Positions 34,316 to 45,620 of a stretch of 64,000 bases of DNA are shown in pieces (the stretch's first letter is position 1; each line of letters begins with the position of its first letter). This DNA comes from Prostheceraeus crozeri (Eukaryota; Platyhelminthes; Polycladida; Euryleptidae). A program made the position numbers and the translations under genes. The notes below the pieces were generated by a model. That model was not told the origin of the DNA and ran no database searches. It saw only the letters and a program-made list of their open reading frames with translations. The stretch lies in assembly GCA_907163375.1 (NCBI GenBank), contig CAJQUW010015625.1, forward strand, positions 62,001-126,000, read 5' to 3'.

Positions 34316-36245
34316 ATGGCTACTTCAGTATCTCTGTTAGAAGACCCTAGCGAGTCGCATGCTTCGGAAGCTGAACTTATGAATGATCTTAGAATGAAAT
34401 TAAGTAGCAGAACAAAGTCCGAGCTACGTGCGGAATTGAAGCGCAAGGGCTACAATTGTAATGGAGATAAGACCACACTTTTAAACAGAATCCTATAAAT
34501 TCGTAGGAAAGAGTATGTTCGGTCGAAGCAGAGCTCTCCCACTGAGTTCACTGATCAGTGCAGTGCAAGTAGGAGCAGTAGTCCTGCAGCAAATTCGTCT
34601 TTAGACGCGAATCGATTAATAGCACATCTAGACGCGAATCTATTTGCACAACAGCGCCAAGAGGACCAAAAACGATATGAAATGCAGCGCCAAAAGGATC
34701 AAAAGCGATTTGAATTTCTTGTGTTGGAAATGAAGCGCTCTTCCGAAGAGTTGGAAGCCAATCTCATGAACATTATCAACTAGCAGTCAACCGACCATGA
34801 AAATGAGCGCAAATTATTCCTTGAAAGTATGCAGCGATCACAAATGTCAAATAATCACAATGCAGTCGACATTGATCTAAATAAAACTGATGTGATTCAA
34901 GAAAAAAATTGAACGAATAAGTGATGAAGTCTGCTCTTCAATTAACGATTTAAGGTCAAAACTGTCTGATAAATGTGCATATCATGTAATTGAAATAGCT
35001 CTTCAACGATGCGATACACGCATAAATGATCTCAGGCATCTTGTTGACAGCACCATTGAATTGTTGAACAGTGAGAATGAAAGAGAGTCAATATTGCAAG
35101 CATTTGAAGCAATCAAGGAAAACTATTACAGTATTTTGCCACAAGCAAAAAGCTATCTCTGTCAGATAAGACGACTTGAAGACGAAGAGCTGCGATCGGG
35201 CCCTCTTCCTCATAATATTCAACCTCCTGAATTTTACGGAGACATTTTGTCTTTCCCAACTTTTTGGGATGCTTTTGATTCATTGGTTCATTCGAATTCA
35301 TCGGTTTCACGATTCTACAAGTTGAAATATCTGAAGGATGCGATGAAGGGTTCAGCGAGAGGGGTCTTAGATGGCTATGAACTCAGGGCCGATAATTATG
35401 AGTCAGCTGTGAAACATGTTCAGAAGCGCTGGTCTAAACCCGGAGCTACGACGACGTTTGATAAATTCATTGCTCGAGGGCAGCAAGATTGACGACAGCT
35501 TTAAAGGTCTACAGACTTTGTTAGACAAGTCACAAACAAAAATGTCACTGATTGACAAAAATCAAATATCTGTCGATCAAATAATGACTTTGATAATTGA
35601 AAAGCAGCTACCTCTTAGAATGGAAGAGGAATGGATCGAGAAAGTCGTTGCACCTTCCATTGAAAAAGGTGAAAGTTCTTCGTCTAGGAAATTGTTTGAA
35701 TTCATTGAATCCAAGCTTACTGTTAAAGAAGCTTTATATTCATCGAGACAAGTTGCAAAGATGTGGGTAACAATGACGAGGAAGCCCATTCTTGGAAGGG
35801 CGTCGATCGCCACAGTACTTTAGCACAGATATCCAAAAGTTTTGGGATTAGTAATAGCGCACGAACAAGAAAACAAGAGACGCTCTCATCTGCTCATTCA
35901 TTGGTGACGAAAAAGAATTCACATGTTATGAACTGAAGATGTGCCTACTGCACGGAGGATCATCATCTTTTCGATTGTAGAGATTTTCAAAATCTGTCCC
36001 AAAAGGATAGGCATTTTCAATTTCATCTCAAGATGAGAAATTTGTGTAATAAATGCTTGCTGCCGAAGGATCACTCTGATCATCCAATGTCATCTTTTAA
36101 ATGTGACCAGCGCTGCTCCGTAGCTGGGTGTAAGGGTTTCCATCACGGGCTTCTACATCTCACTGATGTACAACCTCATCAACCAGATCCTAAAACAAAA
36201 GCTGCTCTGATAACGAAAGTTCAGACAAAAGATGGCATTTGGTAG
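34316..36245 (+). pseudogene. BEL/Pao gag, frameshifted
   Basis: 34316-34498 encodes an N-terminal helix-turn segment TKSELRAELKRKGYNCNGDK, like a SAP-type fold, and stops at 34496. The same frame continues as a Gln/Arg-rich coiled coil until a TAG at 34783. 35061-35492 is the DUF1759-type gag core with LPHNIQPPEFYGDILSFPTF and DAMKGSARGVL. 35416-35823 continues it in another frame (SLIDKNQISVDQIMTLIIEK). 36033-36245 carries Cys/His knuckles: CNKCLLPKDH and CDQRCSVAGCKGFHHGLLH. At least three frame breaks make gag non-functional. Confidence 0.82.
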
Positions 36246-36287
36246 AATGAAAAAGTTTCTCAAGAAAGTGGATCTGTTGAAACGATC

Positions 36288-37498
36288 TTGCCCACTGCAA
36301 AAGCTAGACTATACAATGGCAAGAAAAGTATTGTCGTGAGAGTTGGACTTGATTCACTGAGTCATATGTCTTTCTTTACTAACTCAGTAATGGAGAAAAT
36401 TGGTCTGATGACCGATAGTGGCGGAACCTATAAAGTGCAAGGATTTGGAGGAAATGAATACATTGAGCGAAACATTGAGCAGTTAGGGCGTACATTGGAC
36501 CCTTGGATGGAAGCTGCAAGAAAAAAATTCTCATAGAAGGACACGTAAAGAGAGGTGAAATTTCCTCGTCTTTCGATTCAATCGATTTAGATTTGAGTCA
36601 ATGCCCACATCTTCAAAATTTGAACTTCGCTGATGAATTGCCTCAGGCAGAATCGCCAATTGACATATTGCTGGGTGCTAGGTACTATTATCAGCTGATG
36701 AATAGTGAAATGATATTTCCAGAGGATAAAAACAGTGAAGTGAAGCCAGTTGCGATAAATTCCATTTTTGGATATATTCTAGCAGGACCCTGTCACAAGA
36801 GTCTTTCGAAAATGAGTTCTCAAAAGAAGAAGAACTTACTTACAAAAAGCGCAAAGGGCAGTGCTTCTTCCTCTCTGACTTCTTTAGAGGATGTAGACAA
36901 GAAGCTTGAGCGTTTTTGGGAACTGGATGCTATCGGCCTCATTGATAAAAAGATTGTTTACACTGAAGATGAACGCCAAGCAAAAGAGCATTTCTCAGCA
37001 AGTACAATACATGATGGAGAAAGATACATTGTGGACCTGCCGTTTAAACGTGATGCATATAATCTTGAGGGCAACTATAATGAATCGTTTTGTAGACTTA
37101 GATCGACAGAAAAACAGTTATCCAAAAATCCAGAAAAGAAAGATCAATATAAAAAAGCTATCATGGATTATGTCAAGTTAGGGTTTGCTAGAGAGTTGAC
37201 GGTGGAAGAAGCTGAAACAATATTGCAAAAGGAGCATTACATAATTTCCCACCATGCAGTGTTTAAAGAAAGTAGCACCTCTACCAAAGTTCGGATCGTA
37301 TTCGATGCCAGCTCCAAAGATGCTGGAGGAATCTTTTTGAACGACTGTCTATATTCAGGTCCAAATTTGCTTCCTGATCTTGCTGCTCTCCTCATGCGAT
37401 TTCGCATGAATCGAATAGCAATAAAGGCAGATGTAGAGAAGATGTTCCTGCAAACTAGAATAAATCAAAGACATCATCAGTATCAATTATTTCTTTAG
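36288..37498 (+). pseudogene. BEL/Pao protease and first half of reverse transcriptase
   Basis: 36288-36536 is the aspartyl protease region: TAKARLYNGKKSIVVRVGLD with the active-site motif reading LDSLSHMSF, where the family has LDSGSQ, so the Gly is lost. A frameshift near 36510 leads into 36503-37498, with the Pao conserved DILLGARYYYQLM, GYILAGP, LPFKRDAY and the RT start VRIVFDASSKDAGGIFLNDC and AIKADVEKMFLQ (first catalytic Asp). It ends at an in-frame TAG at 37496-37498. The same frame reopens directly after it. Confidence 0.85.
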
Positions 37499-39094
37499 CG
37501 TGACTGCTGTACAAGTATCAAACCACGGATATATGCAATGGAGCGAGTTCTCTTCGGCGAGACATGTAGCCCATTTCTCTGCATCTCCGCGGTGCATAAG
37601 CATGCTCATGATAATGTCAAAATTTATGGAGAGGACTTCCAGACATCAATTAAAGAAAATATGTACATGGATGACGTACATGAAGGTGGAAACACAGAGG
37701 CTGAAATCATACAGAAATATCACAAGCTTGTTGAGTTCTTTTCATCGGGTGGCTGGAACCTGACAAAATTTCCATCTAATTCTACTCGAGTTATGGAGCA
37801 AATTCCAGAAAGCAAAAGATCTACTAACCTCGTTGTCAATTTGGACAATGATGATCAAGGACTTGCAAGTTCATTGGGATTGAAGTGGAATACGACTAGG
37901 GATGCACTGTTTTGCAATGTAAAAGATGACATTTTAAGACAAGATGTCATTGTGACAAAACAGTCCATTCTCAGCAAACTAAGCTCCATCTATGATATTT
38001 TTGGCTTCTTTTCTGCATTCATAATACAAGCTAAAATCATGATGCAGCAATTGTGGAAAGCAAAGGTTGACTGGAAAACGCCGATAAGTGGGGACATTGA
38101 AAAGCAATACAGAGACTGGACAAATGAAACAAAGATATTGAAGGAAATTGAAATACCTCGATTTGCACTTCGCGTGTCTTCTGAGCAGATAAAGACGATA
38201 CAACTTCATGGTTTTGCCGATGCTTCTCTTAAAGCCTATGGATCCGTCATCTACTTTAGAATTGAAGACGAAGATGGAAATATTGATACATCTTATTTGA
38301 TGTCGAAAACCAGAGTAGCATCATTGAAAAAACCTCCGATTGTACGACTTGAGTTGCTGGCTGCACACAGCTTAGCAAAATTGAAAGATTATGTTACTAA
38401 TGCCATTAGTCATCACATACGTATAGATGAAATTTATTACTGGACCGATTCAGAAATAGCGTTGGCGTGGATTTCAAAACCGAGTTCTAGCTGGAAAGAA
38501 TTTGTGCGAAATCGTGTGCAAGATATTCATGACTTGACTTCACCTTCTAGCTGGCGTCACTGTCCAGGCAAAGAGAATCCGGCTGACTTGCATAGCAGAG
38601 GAGCCAAACTTCAAGAATTAAAAGAAAATGAATTGTATTGGAAAGGACCCACATGGTTGAGAAAAGGTAGTTTTCATTGGCCGCAAAGCTTGCGATTAAG
38701 TGCCAATGTGGAGGAAAATTTATCAGAGGAAGAAAGAAAAGCCGTATATAAGGAAGGAACAAAGAAGGTGCTTATGGTGAAAAAGCATGACCAAGAATCA
38801 TATCCCGAGATTATAACAAGATTCGAAGAGTATAGCAAGATACTTAGAGTTTGTGCACGAATATTCCGATGGAAGAAAGTGATTGAAGACCATGATAGGG
38901 AGAATGATGGCGCATTTCTTAATATTGAAGAAATAAAAGAAGCTGAATTTCGACTATTTCGACTGATTCAAGAGAGACATTTTCCAGAGGAATTTCATGC
39001 ATTACAATCAGGACAAAGCGCATCAAAGAATTCAAAATTGAGAAGTCACGATCCCAGATGGGATGCGAAAAGGAAATTGATTATTGGTAGATAG
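37499..39094 (+). pseudogene. BEL/Pao reverse transcriptase second half and RNase H
   Basis: In frame with the preceding segment across the TAG at 37496. MERVLFGETCSPFLCISAVH and MYMDDVHEGGNTEAE give the YMDD catalytic motif intact. LGLKWNT and LSSIYDIFGFFSAFIIQAKI follow (thumb/connection). RNase H is seen as LHGFADASLKAYGSVIYF, VRLELLAAHSLAKL and YYWTDSEIALAW with its acidic residues, then HCPGKENPADLHSRG. Another in-frame TAG at 39092-39094 separates it from integrase. Apart from stops, the coding sequence looks fresh. Confidence 0.9.
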
Positions 39095-39103
39095 CGCTTA
39101 GAA

Positions 39104-39903
39104 TTGTCTGCCTTGACAGAAGAAACAAAGTTTCCTATTATCCTTCCTGACAAGAACATATTGGTCGAAAAGCTTATTTTGCATGTGCACAAAAAGAATC
39201 TTCATTGTCCTCAAGACACAACTATGGTGATATTACGAGAAAGATTTCAAATAATTCATTTCAGAGAAGAAGTAAACCAAGCCCTGAGAAAATGCCTCGT
39301 ATGCAAGCATGCCAGTACTCGCCCCTTAGAACAGAAAATGGGCATATTGCCGAAGGAGCGTGTTAATGTTTCACCAGCCTTTTCAGAAATTGGCTTGGAC
39401 TTCACAGGGGTTCTGCATTTGAAATCTCATGATGGTAAATCAACTCGTAAGGCATACATATGCATTTTTTCATGTTGTCAAAGTAGAATGATTCATTTTA
39501 AGTTGACAAATGATATGATTACTGAGGAGTTTATATCTGCATTAAGAAGAATGATCAACAGAAGAGGATGGTGTCACACTATCTTCAGCGACAATCAGCT
39601 AACCTTTAAAAAAGCAGATCGAATCATTCGTCTGTCCCTGGCAAATTGTTATCGGACAAAATTGAAAGAAGAAGATGTAAATCGTTTCCCGGTTGAAAAT
39701 GGCATTCAGTGGAAATTTTTGACTGAACGAAGTCCACATCGGGGAGCTTTCTATGAGCGAATGAATAGGTCTCCGAAAGAGCCCCTAAGAAAAGTGCTTG
39801 GTAGAGCAAGACTCAACTACACTGAAATGTATTCACTCTTAACAGATATTGAAGCCACTTTGAATAAGCGTCCACTGACGTATCCTGGAAGTGACCCCAT
39901 CAG
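39104..39903 (+). pseudogene. BEL/Pao integrase, truncated by hAT insertion
   Basis: It continues the pol frame after the TAG at 39092. It has a zinc-binding HHCC-like region (HKKNLHC, RKCLVCKHA), then the catalytic core: GLDFTGVLHL (first Asp), FSDNQLTFKKAD (second Asp), and RGAFYERMNRSPKEPLRKVL (Glu). PLTYPGSDPIS is the last element-derived stretch before the hAT begins at 39904. The open frame runs on to 39970 inside the hAT as chance read-through. The C-terminal part resumes at 42061. Confidence 0.88.
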
Positions 39904-42066
39904 CGTTTCCAAAAGTGAGCGCGCAGCTGCGCGGTTTTGCCGATTTCTGCGCGGAAGGGCGGAAAATTGAGAAGCTGCGCGGAATTTTGATGTCACAATC
40001 TTTTTTCAGTTTTAAGTATGTTTTGAATCTTAGTGTGGTGTTTTTCACAGAAATCATTTCAAATTAGACATTGTTCACCTAATGTACAGCTTCTGTAGTA
40101 CATTTGATAGAGCACATTTTTTGTTAGATAAAATAAAAGAAATGTACAAATTTTCGTGGACTTATCAGGTCCGCTTCATCAGGTTGCAGTGGTAAAACTG
40201 AAGTCAAACCAAAGAGAGAACGATATACGTGCGTATATTAGGTAAATACATTTCCCATCGGTTCATCGCACTTTACGGAAATTCCTAGATTCCGCCGTTT
40301 CTCCCCTTTATATGAATTTTGTGCTGTTCGCCCTGAAAACGTTGAAAGACTTCGAGATCTTCTTTCAAACGTCAGCTCCTGTGATACATTTGATCTACGA
40401 TCGTATGATATCGATCATTTCGGACGTCTGTTGTTCCCTTATTCGACAAGAATATGTTGACAAGGTGATGAATGAAGATGAATTCTATAACGTTCCAAAT
40501 GTTGAACAATTATCGGATGATAATGTGCTGATTGGCGGGGAAAGCTAGAGAAGCTCTTCGTAACGACCATCTTACGGCAGCACAACGTGCATTATTTTTT
40601 CAACGAGTTCGTCTGTTCTATGGCCAGCTCCTTCGATCTTTGATCCATTACTTTCCTATTGGTAAACGTCTTCTGAGGGCTTGCAAATTCTTGGATCCGA
40701 AGCAGAGGGAAAATGTTGCGGAAGAAGATCTCATTCACGTCAAATCCCAATTGAATTTCGATTGCGACGCCGACGCACTTCTTCTTGAATGGCGCAAGTT
40801 TCGTAGCGATGCGCATATTGACACAGAGGAAGTCGACCTGTCCAAATTTTGGAAACAGATGGCCTCGAAGGATGCCTACCATAGTTTGAGTGCACTGGCC
40901 AAAAGTTGCATTATTCTACTTCATGGCAACGCTGACACTGAAAGATTGTTTAGCTCGATGAAGTGCATTTTGACCACAGACCGCAACAGATTGCAGGATC
41001 CCAACTTTAACGGTATTCTGACAGTGAAATTATTTATGCGAAATCGCGGATACAAGAGTGCAACGATCCCAATTGGACGCAAGTTGCTCGATCGTTGCTA
41101 TGAGGCATCGAATTCCTACATGCAGTATCTGAAGCAAAAGGAAAAGGAGCGCATTGAAGCAGAAAAAAAGAAAGAGGAAGATCTGAAAGCCAGGGAGAAA
41201 GAGATGGAAAGAGAAAGAGTCAGGCAAGAAAAGGAATCCGCAGAGAAACTCGCCGAGAGTAAGCGGAAAACGGCCATGGAATACATGGAGGCAGCCAAGA
41301 GGCTTGTGCTAGAAACACAGTCGATAACACATGCAGCTCCCGTGTCATCGAAAAAAGATGAGTCCAAAAGAAAGTTGAAGAGAACTTTGCCTTCGACCGA
41401 ACAACTGATGGATACGAGGCGTCATAGACAATGATAAGACACTTGGTGCTGACTATTTTCTCGTCATCCTCAATTCAAGTTGTTACAAATTCAATAGATG
41501 AATACAATTTTTCTTAAAAAAGATGTATTTTTCTGTCAATATGTACATGTACATCTACATTCAGATAAGCTATATGTCCTTCACACTCAGTTACCGTGAA
41601 ATGTAGTAAAACGTGGACCATTAGGCTACTTTTGAATTTTTTTTGCAATAATTATCATGAAGACCTTTTGTTGTAGTCACAGTCCCATGCCACTTGACTC
41701 GAGAGATATTGGTACCTGAATAGTTTCTTGTTCATTTTGTTTTGTGAAGTCTTTGATTATTACTGAAAATACAGTACCTACTACACTATGCTTTGTTTAT
41801 AGTTACCTACTAGTACTACTAGTTACAATATGTTGACCCTATTGATAGAAACAGTTATAGTGACCCAATCAGGTTCCATCGAAAGTCTACTTAAGATTGA
41901 AAGTAAAAGTTGCACATCACTATGTAGGATTCATTTTTGAATATGCAAGAAAATGAAATCCAGAAAATCACAAATATGGTCTTAGAACTGCAATGTAAGG
42001 GGGGTTAGGGTCCATCTGCGCGGATTTACTTGGCCTGCGCGGATTCTCAGAGATTTTACTTTGGAA
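39904..42066 (+). mobile_element. hAT transposon inside BEL/Pao integrase
   Basis: The left end CGTTTCCAAAAGT and the right end, complemented TTCCAAAGTAAAA, are short imperfect inverted repeats. Flanks CCCATCAG (39896-39903) and CCCATGAA (42067-42074) agree at 6 of 8 positions. CTGCGCGG words recur just inside both ends. The transposase on the + strand lacks its N-terminal half, and the 400 bp before 40312 has no coding match, so the copy is internally deleted. The insertion point falls exactly where the integrase reading is lost and regained, which supports the limits. Confidence 0.75.
40312..41434 (+). pseudogene. hAT transposase C-terminal half with coiled-coil tail
   Basis: 40312-40548 and 40532-41434 are joined by one frameshift near 40540. 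The first part includes LKTLKDFEIFFQTSAPVIHL. The second has LLRACKFLDPKQRENVAEED, FWKQMASKDAYHSLSALAKS and the hAT dimerization signature LLHGNADTERLFSSMKCILT. After about residue 190 the protein becomes a long Glu/Lys/Arg helix (KEKERIEAEKKKEEDLKARE), a predicted coiled coil not usual in classical hATs. The transposase at 45945-46747 has a similar tail, so both belong to one hAT subgroup. The catalytic aspartates are missing with the N-terminal half. Confidence 0.85.
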
Positions 42067-42511
42067 CCCATGAATCCTCATCCTATCACACCGTCACATC
42101 TTGCGCTAGGTCGTTCTCTTCAGACCTTACCTCCTGTGATTTCAGCAAGAGATGTTTCTGTTAGTAAACGATATAAACACGTCCAAATGATTATGTCTCA
42201 TTTCTGGAGAAGATGGTCCAGAGAATACTTGCCGACGCTCGGTAAACGGAAACGATGGACCATAGCACACGAAAATTTACAGCTGGGTGATATTTGTCTA
42301 ACTTCCGAAGAACGAACAACAAGACCTACATGGCCTCTTGGTCGGGTTATTGAGGTAGTTAAGGGTAGAGATGGCTAGGTAAGAACTTGTCGTCTGAAAA
42401 CCGAGAAAGGCGAAGTAACAAGACCTGTTCAAAGACTTCATCTACTGGAGAAAAGTTTGTCTTCGAGTCAAGGCAATTTGGCGAATCTTTGATTCGTCCA
42501 ACGGGGCAGGG
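42061..42511 (+). pseudogene. BEL/Pao integrase C-terminal (DUF5641-like) region
   Basis: It resumes pol after the hAT. PHPITPSHLALGRSLQTLPP, FWRRWSREYLPTLGKRKRW and LGDICLTSE are the conserved tail of Pao integrases. A TAG at 42376-42378 breaks the end (GRVIEVVKGRDG stop), and the sequence continues recognisably (VTRPVQRLHLLE in frame) to just before the 3' LTR. Confidence 0.85.
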
Positions 42512-43048
42512 TGTTCCAAAGTGTCATTGATGTGTGATGAGATAGCTTGGTTGTGGATTTCTTCCTGTTTGTAGATATTATTTTTACATGGTTCTTGTTC
42601 CACCCTTCTCTTCTTTGCTTGATGTATGCTTGTAAATATCTCCGGCTTGCCTTTTATCCATTTATGCATTATGCTCATACACATAGAGTTTTTGAAATTT
42701 GAAATTTGCTACTTGGGTTTTGCTACTCATCGAAGCCTACTGTTGCCGGCTTGCTGGAAAGAGAATCAAAGGATCATCAACAATTTTGTCAAACAGTTAC
42801 GGTGCCTCATCAAATTGAGTAATTCACTCCTTTTCTCACAACCTACTCAGCAACAAAGGACAACAGAGACAATGCGAGCTATAACTCAATTGGTGATATT
42901 CTACAGTAAGCTGTGCATTTTTCAAATAAATTCAGTAGCAACAAATGTCATTTTCTCTTTTGGATCGTAAAAGGTGTGAGCATAGAAACTCTGGCACTGA
43001 AATGATAAACTACAGGAATAGCTGCCTGCATTTCAATTCTCAGCTATA
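42512..43048 (+). repeat. 3' LTR of BEL/Pao element
   Basis: 537 bp, matching the 5' LTR with about seven substitutions and three small indels (a 9-nt gain of GAAATTT-like sequence at about 42695 and a loss around 42885). It is preceded by ACGGGGCAGGG, a plausible polypurine tract. Confidence 0.9.
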
Positions 43049-43509
43049 TCATATATATTTGATGTTTTATCTTCTCTGGGGCCTGTTGCATATAATTTTC
43101 ATAACCTAATTATTATTGAAAGTCATAAGTATATTGAAGTTTTGCGTTGCATATAACTCAAACTGAAATGTCATAAGCTTGAAAAAGTTCATAAGTGCAC
43201 CAGATAGAAATTTTCAGTGAAAGTCATAAGTGTGCGTTGCATAAACATTTACTTATGAATCTTCTCGAGGGAAATTCAATGGATTTCCTTCAATATTTGC
43301 TTATGATTTTCATTAAATCGGAACGGCCTATGAATAAGTTATTGTAAAGCGAAAGGACATGGCAGATTTCAACAGCTCTTTCAAGTGACGATGACGACTC
43401 ATAAATGGAGACATTTGAATTAACTCAGCGACGACCTTGGATTTTTCGTGAGCGTATTAACTTTAACAGACTTCCCGACGAGAACATATCCCGATTCAGG
43501 CTCAATGAT

Positions 43510-43654
43510 GATAATAATAATAATAATAATAATGCGTTTATTGAATAACTGAACATGATACACACAAAGAAAAAATCAACAAGTCAACGTAGGTCAAAAA
43601 CCGAAGAAAAACTTCTTACAAGCGAGGCTTACGAGTTCTTGTTGTATACATTGA
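43510..43654 (-). mobile_element. Short LINE 3' tail inserted in left arm only
   Basis: About 145 bp absent from the right arm at the matching place (near 51480). On the - strand it ends TTATTCAATAAACGCATTAT plus more ATT units, a LINE-style 3' end with microsatellite tail. ATGAT-like bases flank it. It splits the N-terminal part of the left-arm transposase. Confidence 0.7.
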
Positions 43655-43852
43655 TACATTGAATTCAATCATCGATCGCGTCATATATATCTTGAGGATC
43701 CCACCAGTAGGAATTATGCACTTACATCGAAACAGCAAGTTATGGTTGCTTTGAGATTCCTTTCTACTGATAATTTCTGATAATTTCACTACAATAGCTG
43801 ATTCTCACAGAATACACAAATCGTCGGTTTCTAAAACTATTCTTGGATCGAT

Positions 43853-44584
43853 TTGTTGACGCTGTTAACAAATCTTTTCAACGATATCATAAGTTTTGAG
43901 GGAGAGTCTGAAACCCAAACAAGAGTACAGAAATTTTTCGATATAGCTGAACTTCTGGCCGTCGTGGGAGTAATTGACGGAACTTTAGCAAACATCAAGA
44001 TACCAGTTGAAAATGAGCACAGTTACGTTGATCGACATGGTTATGATAGCATAAACGTTATGATAGTCGCCGGACCGGACCTCCGCATTCTATACTTGTC
44101 AGCTAAGTGGCCGGGCAGTGTTTCCGATTCTCGTGTATTCTGCAACAGCCAACTGTATGATCGGCTGAACTCTGGTTGGCGACCTCATCCCTTGGGCTAC
44201 CTAATGGCGGACTCTGGATACGCTAATACAAACTTTTTGTTGACACCACTTTTGAATACTGTCAATGACCAGCAAGTTCGATTTCGAGTTCGAGCAAACA
44301 AGAAAACCAGTCGCGTTGTAGAATGCACATTTGGAGTAATGAAACAGAGATTTCGATGCTTATTTGATCGCCTTCCATTGAAGTTATTAATTGTTCGCGC
44401 TATACTGCATAATATGGCTTTATCGTGTAATGCACCATTTAATATTGAAGAAGATATCCATGGAAGCGATCATTCTGAGAACATTATCGAGGAAGATGGA
44501 ATGGATTTTCCAGGAGAAAATGAAGATGACGTTGAGAATCCTGATCTGCAATCTCGTCGAAATGAAGTGATACAACTCATGTAA
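43853..44584 (+). CDS. PIF/Harbinger transposase (DDE), left arm
   Basis: 243 residues of a HARBI1-like DDE_Tnp_4 transposase. Motifs: ELLAVVGVIDGTLANIKIP (first Asp), VAGPDLRILYLSAKWPGSVSD, LGYLMADSGYANTNFLLTPL (second Asp), and SRVVECTFGVMKQRFRCLFD (Glu). It ends with an acidic tail (HSENIIEEDGMDFPGENEDD). The N-terminal ~100 residues (METFELTQRRPWIFRERINF block) lie upstream at 43405-43730 but are broken by stops and the LINE insertion, so the complete protein is not encoded. The companion Myb/SANT protein of Harbinger elements was not found. Confidence 0.92.
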   Translation: MLTLLTNLFNDIISFEGESETQTRVQKFFDIAELLAVVGVIDGTLANIKIPVENEHSYVDRHGYDSINVMIVAGPDLRILYLSAKWPGSVSDSRVFCNSQLYDRLNSGWRPHPLGYLMADSGYANTNFLLTPLLNTVNDQQVRFRVRANKKTSRVVECTFGVMKQRFRCLFDRLPLKLLIVRAILHNMALSCNAPFNIEEDIHGSDHSENIIEEDGMDFPGENEDDVENPDLQSRRNEVIQLM

Positions 44585-44999
44585 TATTGTGGATATATTT
44601 TTTGCATCTTTTACTGTGTGTAGTGTACGTTGTACTTTCATAGGAGTTTCAGTTTGGCTGCAATAAACAGTTATTTATAATTTGAAAATGTCTTGACTAA
44701 AAAATCATATTTTGTTGATAGGGAAGAGTCAATAATAATAATTTGATGTTATCTTATTTATTTTATGATGCTACCAATTTCAATCATTTCTCAGTGATCA
44801 TCTTCAGGCAAAAAAGGAATTCTAGCGCTGACTTATACATACGATTCAAAATATTTTGCACAATGATATCATAAAAATATGACATGGAAGGGATGATATA
44901 GGAAATAGGGAATGGAGATATGCATGAGGCAGGTAGTGCTGGGTTACATAGTATCAGTTGCATAGAAAACAATGACCTGACTGAAAAGTTAGTGGTACA

Positions 45000-45528
45000 T
45001 AAGTAAATTTTGAATCCTAGTTATCAGAAAAAGAGAGAATCTCTGTACCTGCTCAGTTCATGTTTGTTGTTGATTGATGGTTTAAACCTGTTGATATAAA
45101 AAGCTTCTCTTAGACGAAGGTTGCTTGCATCGTGGTCATGTGCCAGAATTGATGCTATGATGTTTTCGCTTGACAGCTGTTCAAATGCCTTCTGGTGAAG
45201 AATCAGCAGATAACCAAATTAAAAGCGTCTTTCGACGAGAAAGAATAAATATTCGGCTAACAAGAAGAAGTAGAACACTAAGAAATGCGAACTCACAACA
45301 AGATCAACGCTGCAACTTATCGAATTGTCCAGTGCTTTTGTCTAAGAAGTGCAAGAAGAAAAGCATTGTTTATAAGATCTCTTGCTCTAAAGGCCACCAA
45401 TTTTACATCGGCAGCACTGTGCGATTTTTCCATATTCTCTGCAAAGAGCATATGACAACTGAGGTACATTCTGAGGTACTTCCAGCCTTTACCGTTAGAT
45501 TGGTCACTTCCATATAGGCGCTTGAAAG
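45000..45528 (+). pseudogene. Split GIY-YIG endonuclease, left arm
   Basis: The + strand frame 45170-45517 holds the N-terminal half of a Penelope-type GIY-YIG domain: CNLSNCPVLLSKKCKKKSIV, YKISCSKGHQFYIGSTVRFF and KEHM, then loses similarity. The C-terminal half is encoded on the - strand of the adjacent 45180-45005, matching the + strand reading in the right arm. The two halves are back to back, so a rearranged Penelope fragment was present before or when the arms were copied. Confidence 0.75.
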
Positions 45529-45620
45529 TAAGGTTTCCAATCCCGGGATCTCGGCATCGATGAGGATTTACGGGATTCTGAATCCCGGGATTAGGTAACC
45601 GGGATCCCGGGATTCGCCAC

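Larger units (their letters stand above)
33631..43048 (+). mobile_element. BEL/Pao LTR retrotransposon, recently inserted, disrupted
   Basis: Two LTRs (33631-34161 and 42512-43048) flank gag and pol in the order gag, zinc knuckles, protease, reverse transcriptase, RNase H, integrase and DUF5641-like tail. The flanks TCACA (33626-33630) and TCATA (43049-43053) are a probable 5-bp duplication. Without the hAT at 39904-42066 the element is about 7.2 kb, normal for BEL/Pao. There is no envelope gene. LTRs differ by only a handful of substitutions and three small indels, indicating recent arrival, yet gag has frameshifts and pol has two in-frame stops. A primer binding site was not identified. Confidence 0.93.
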
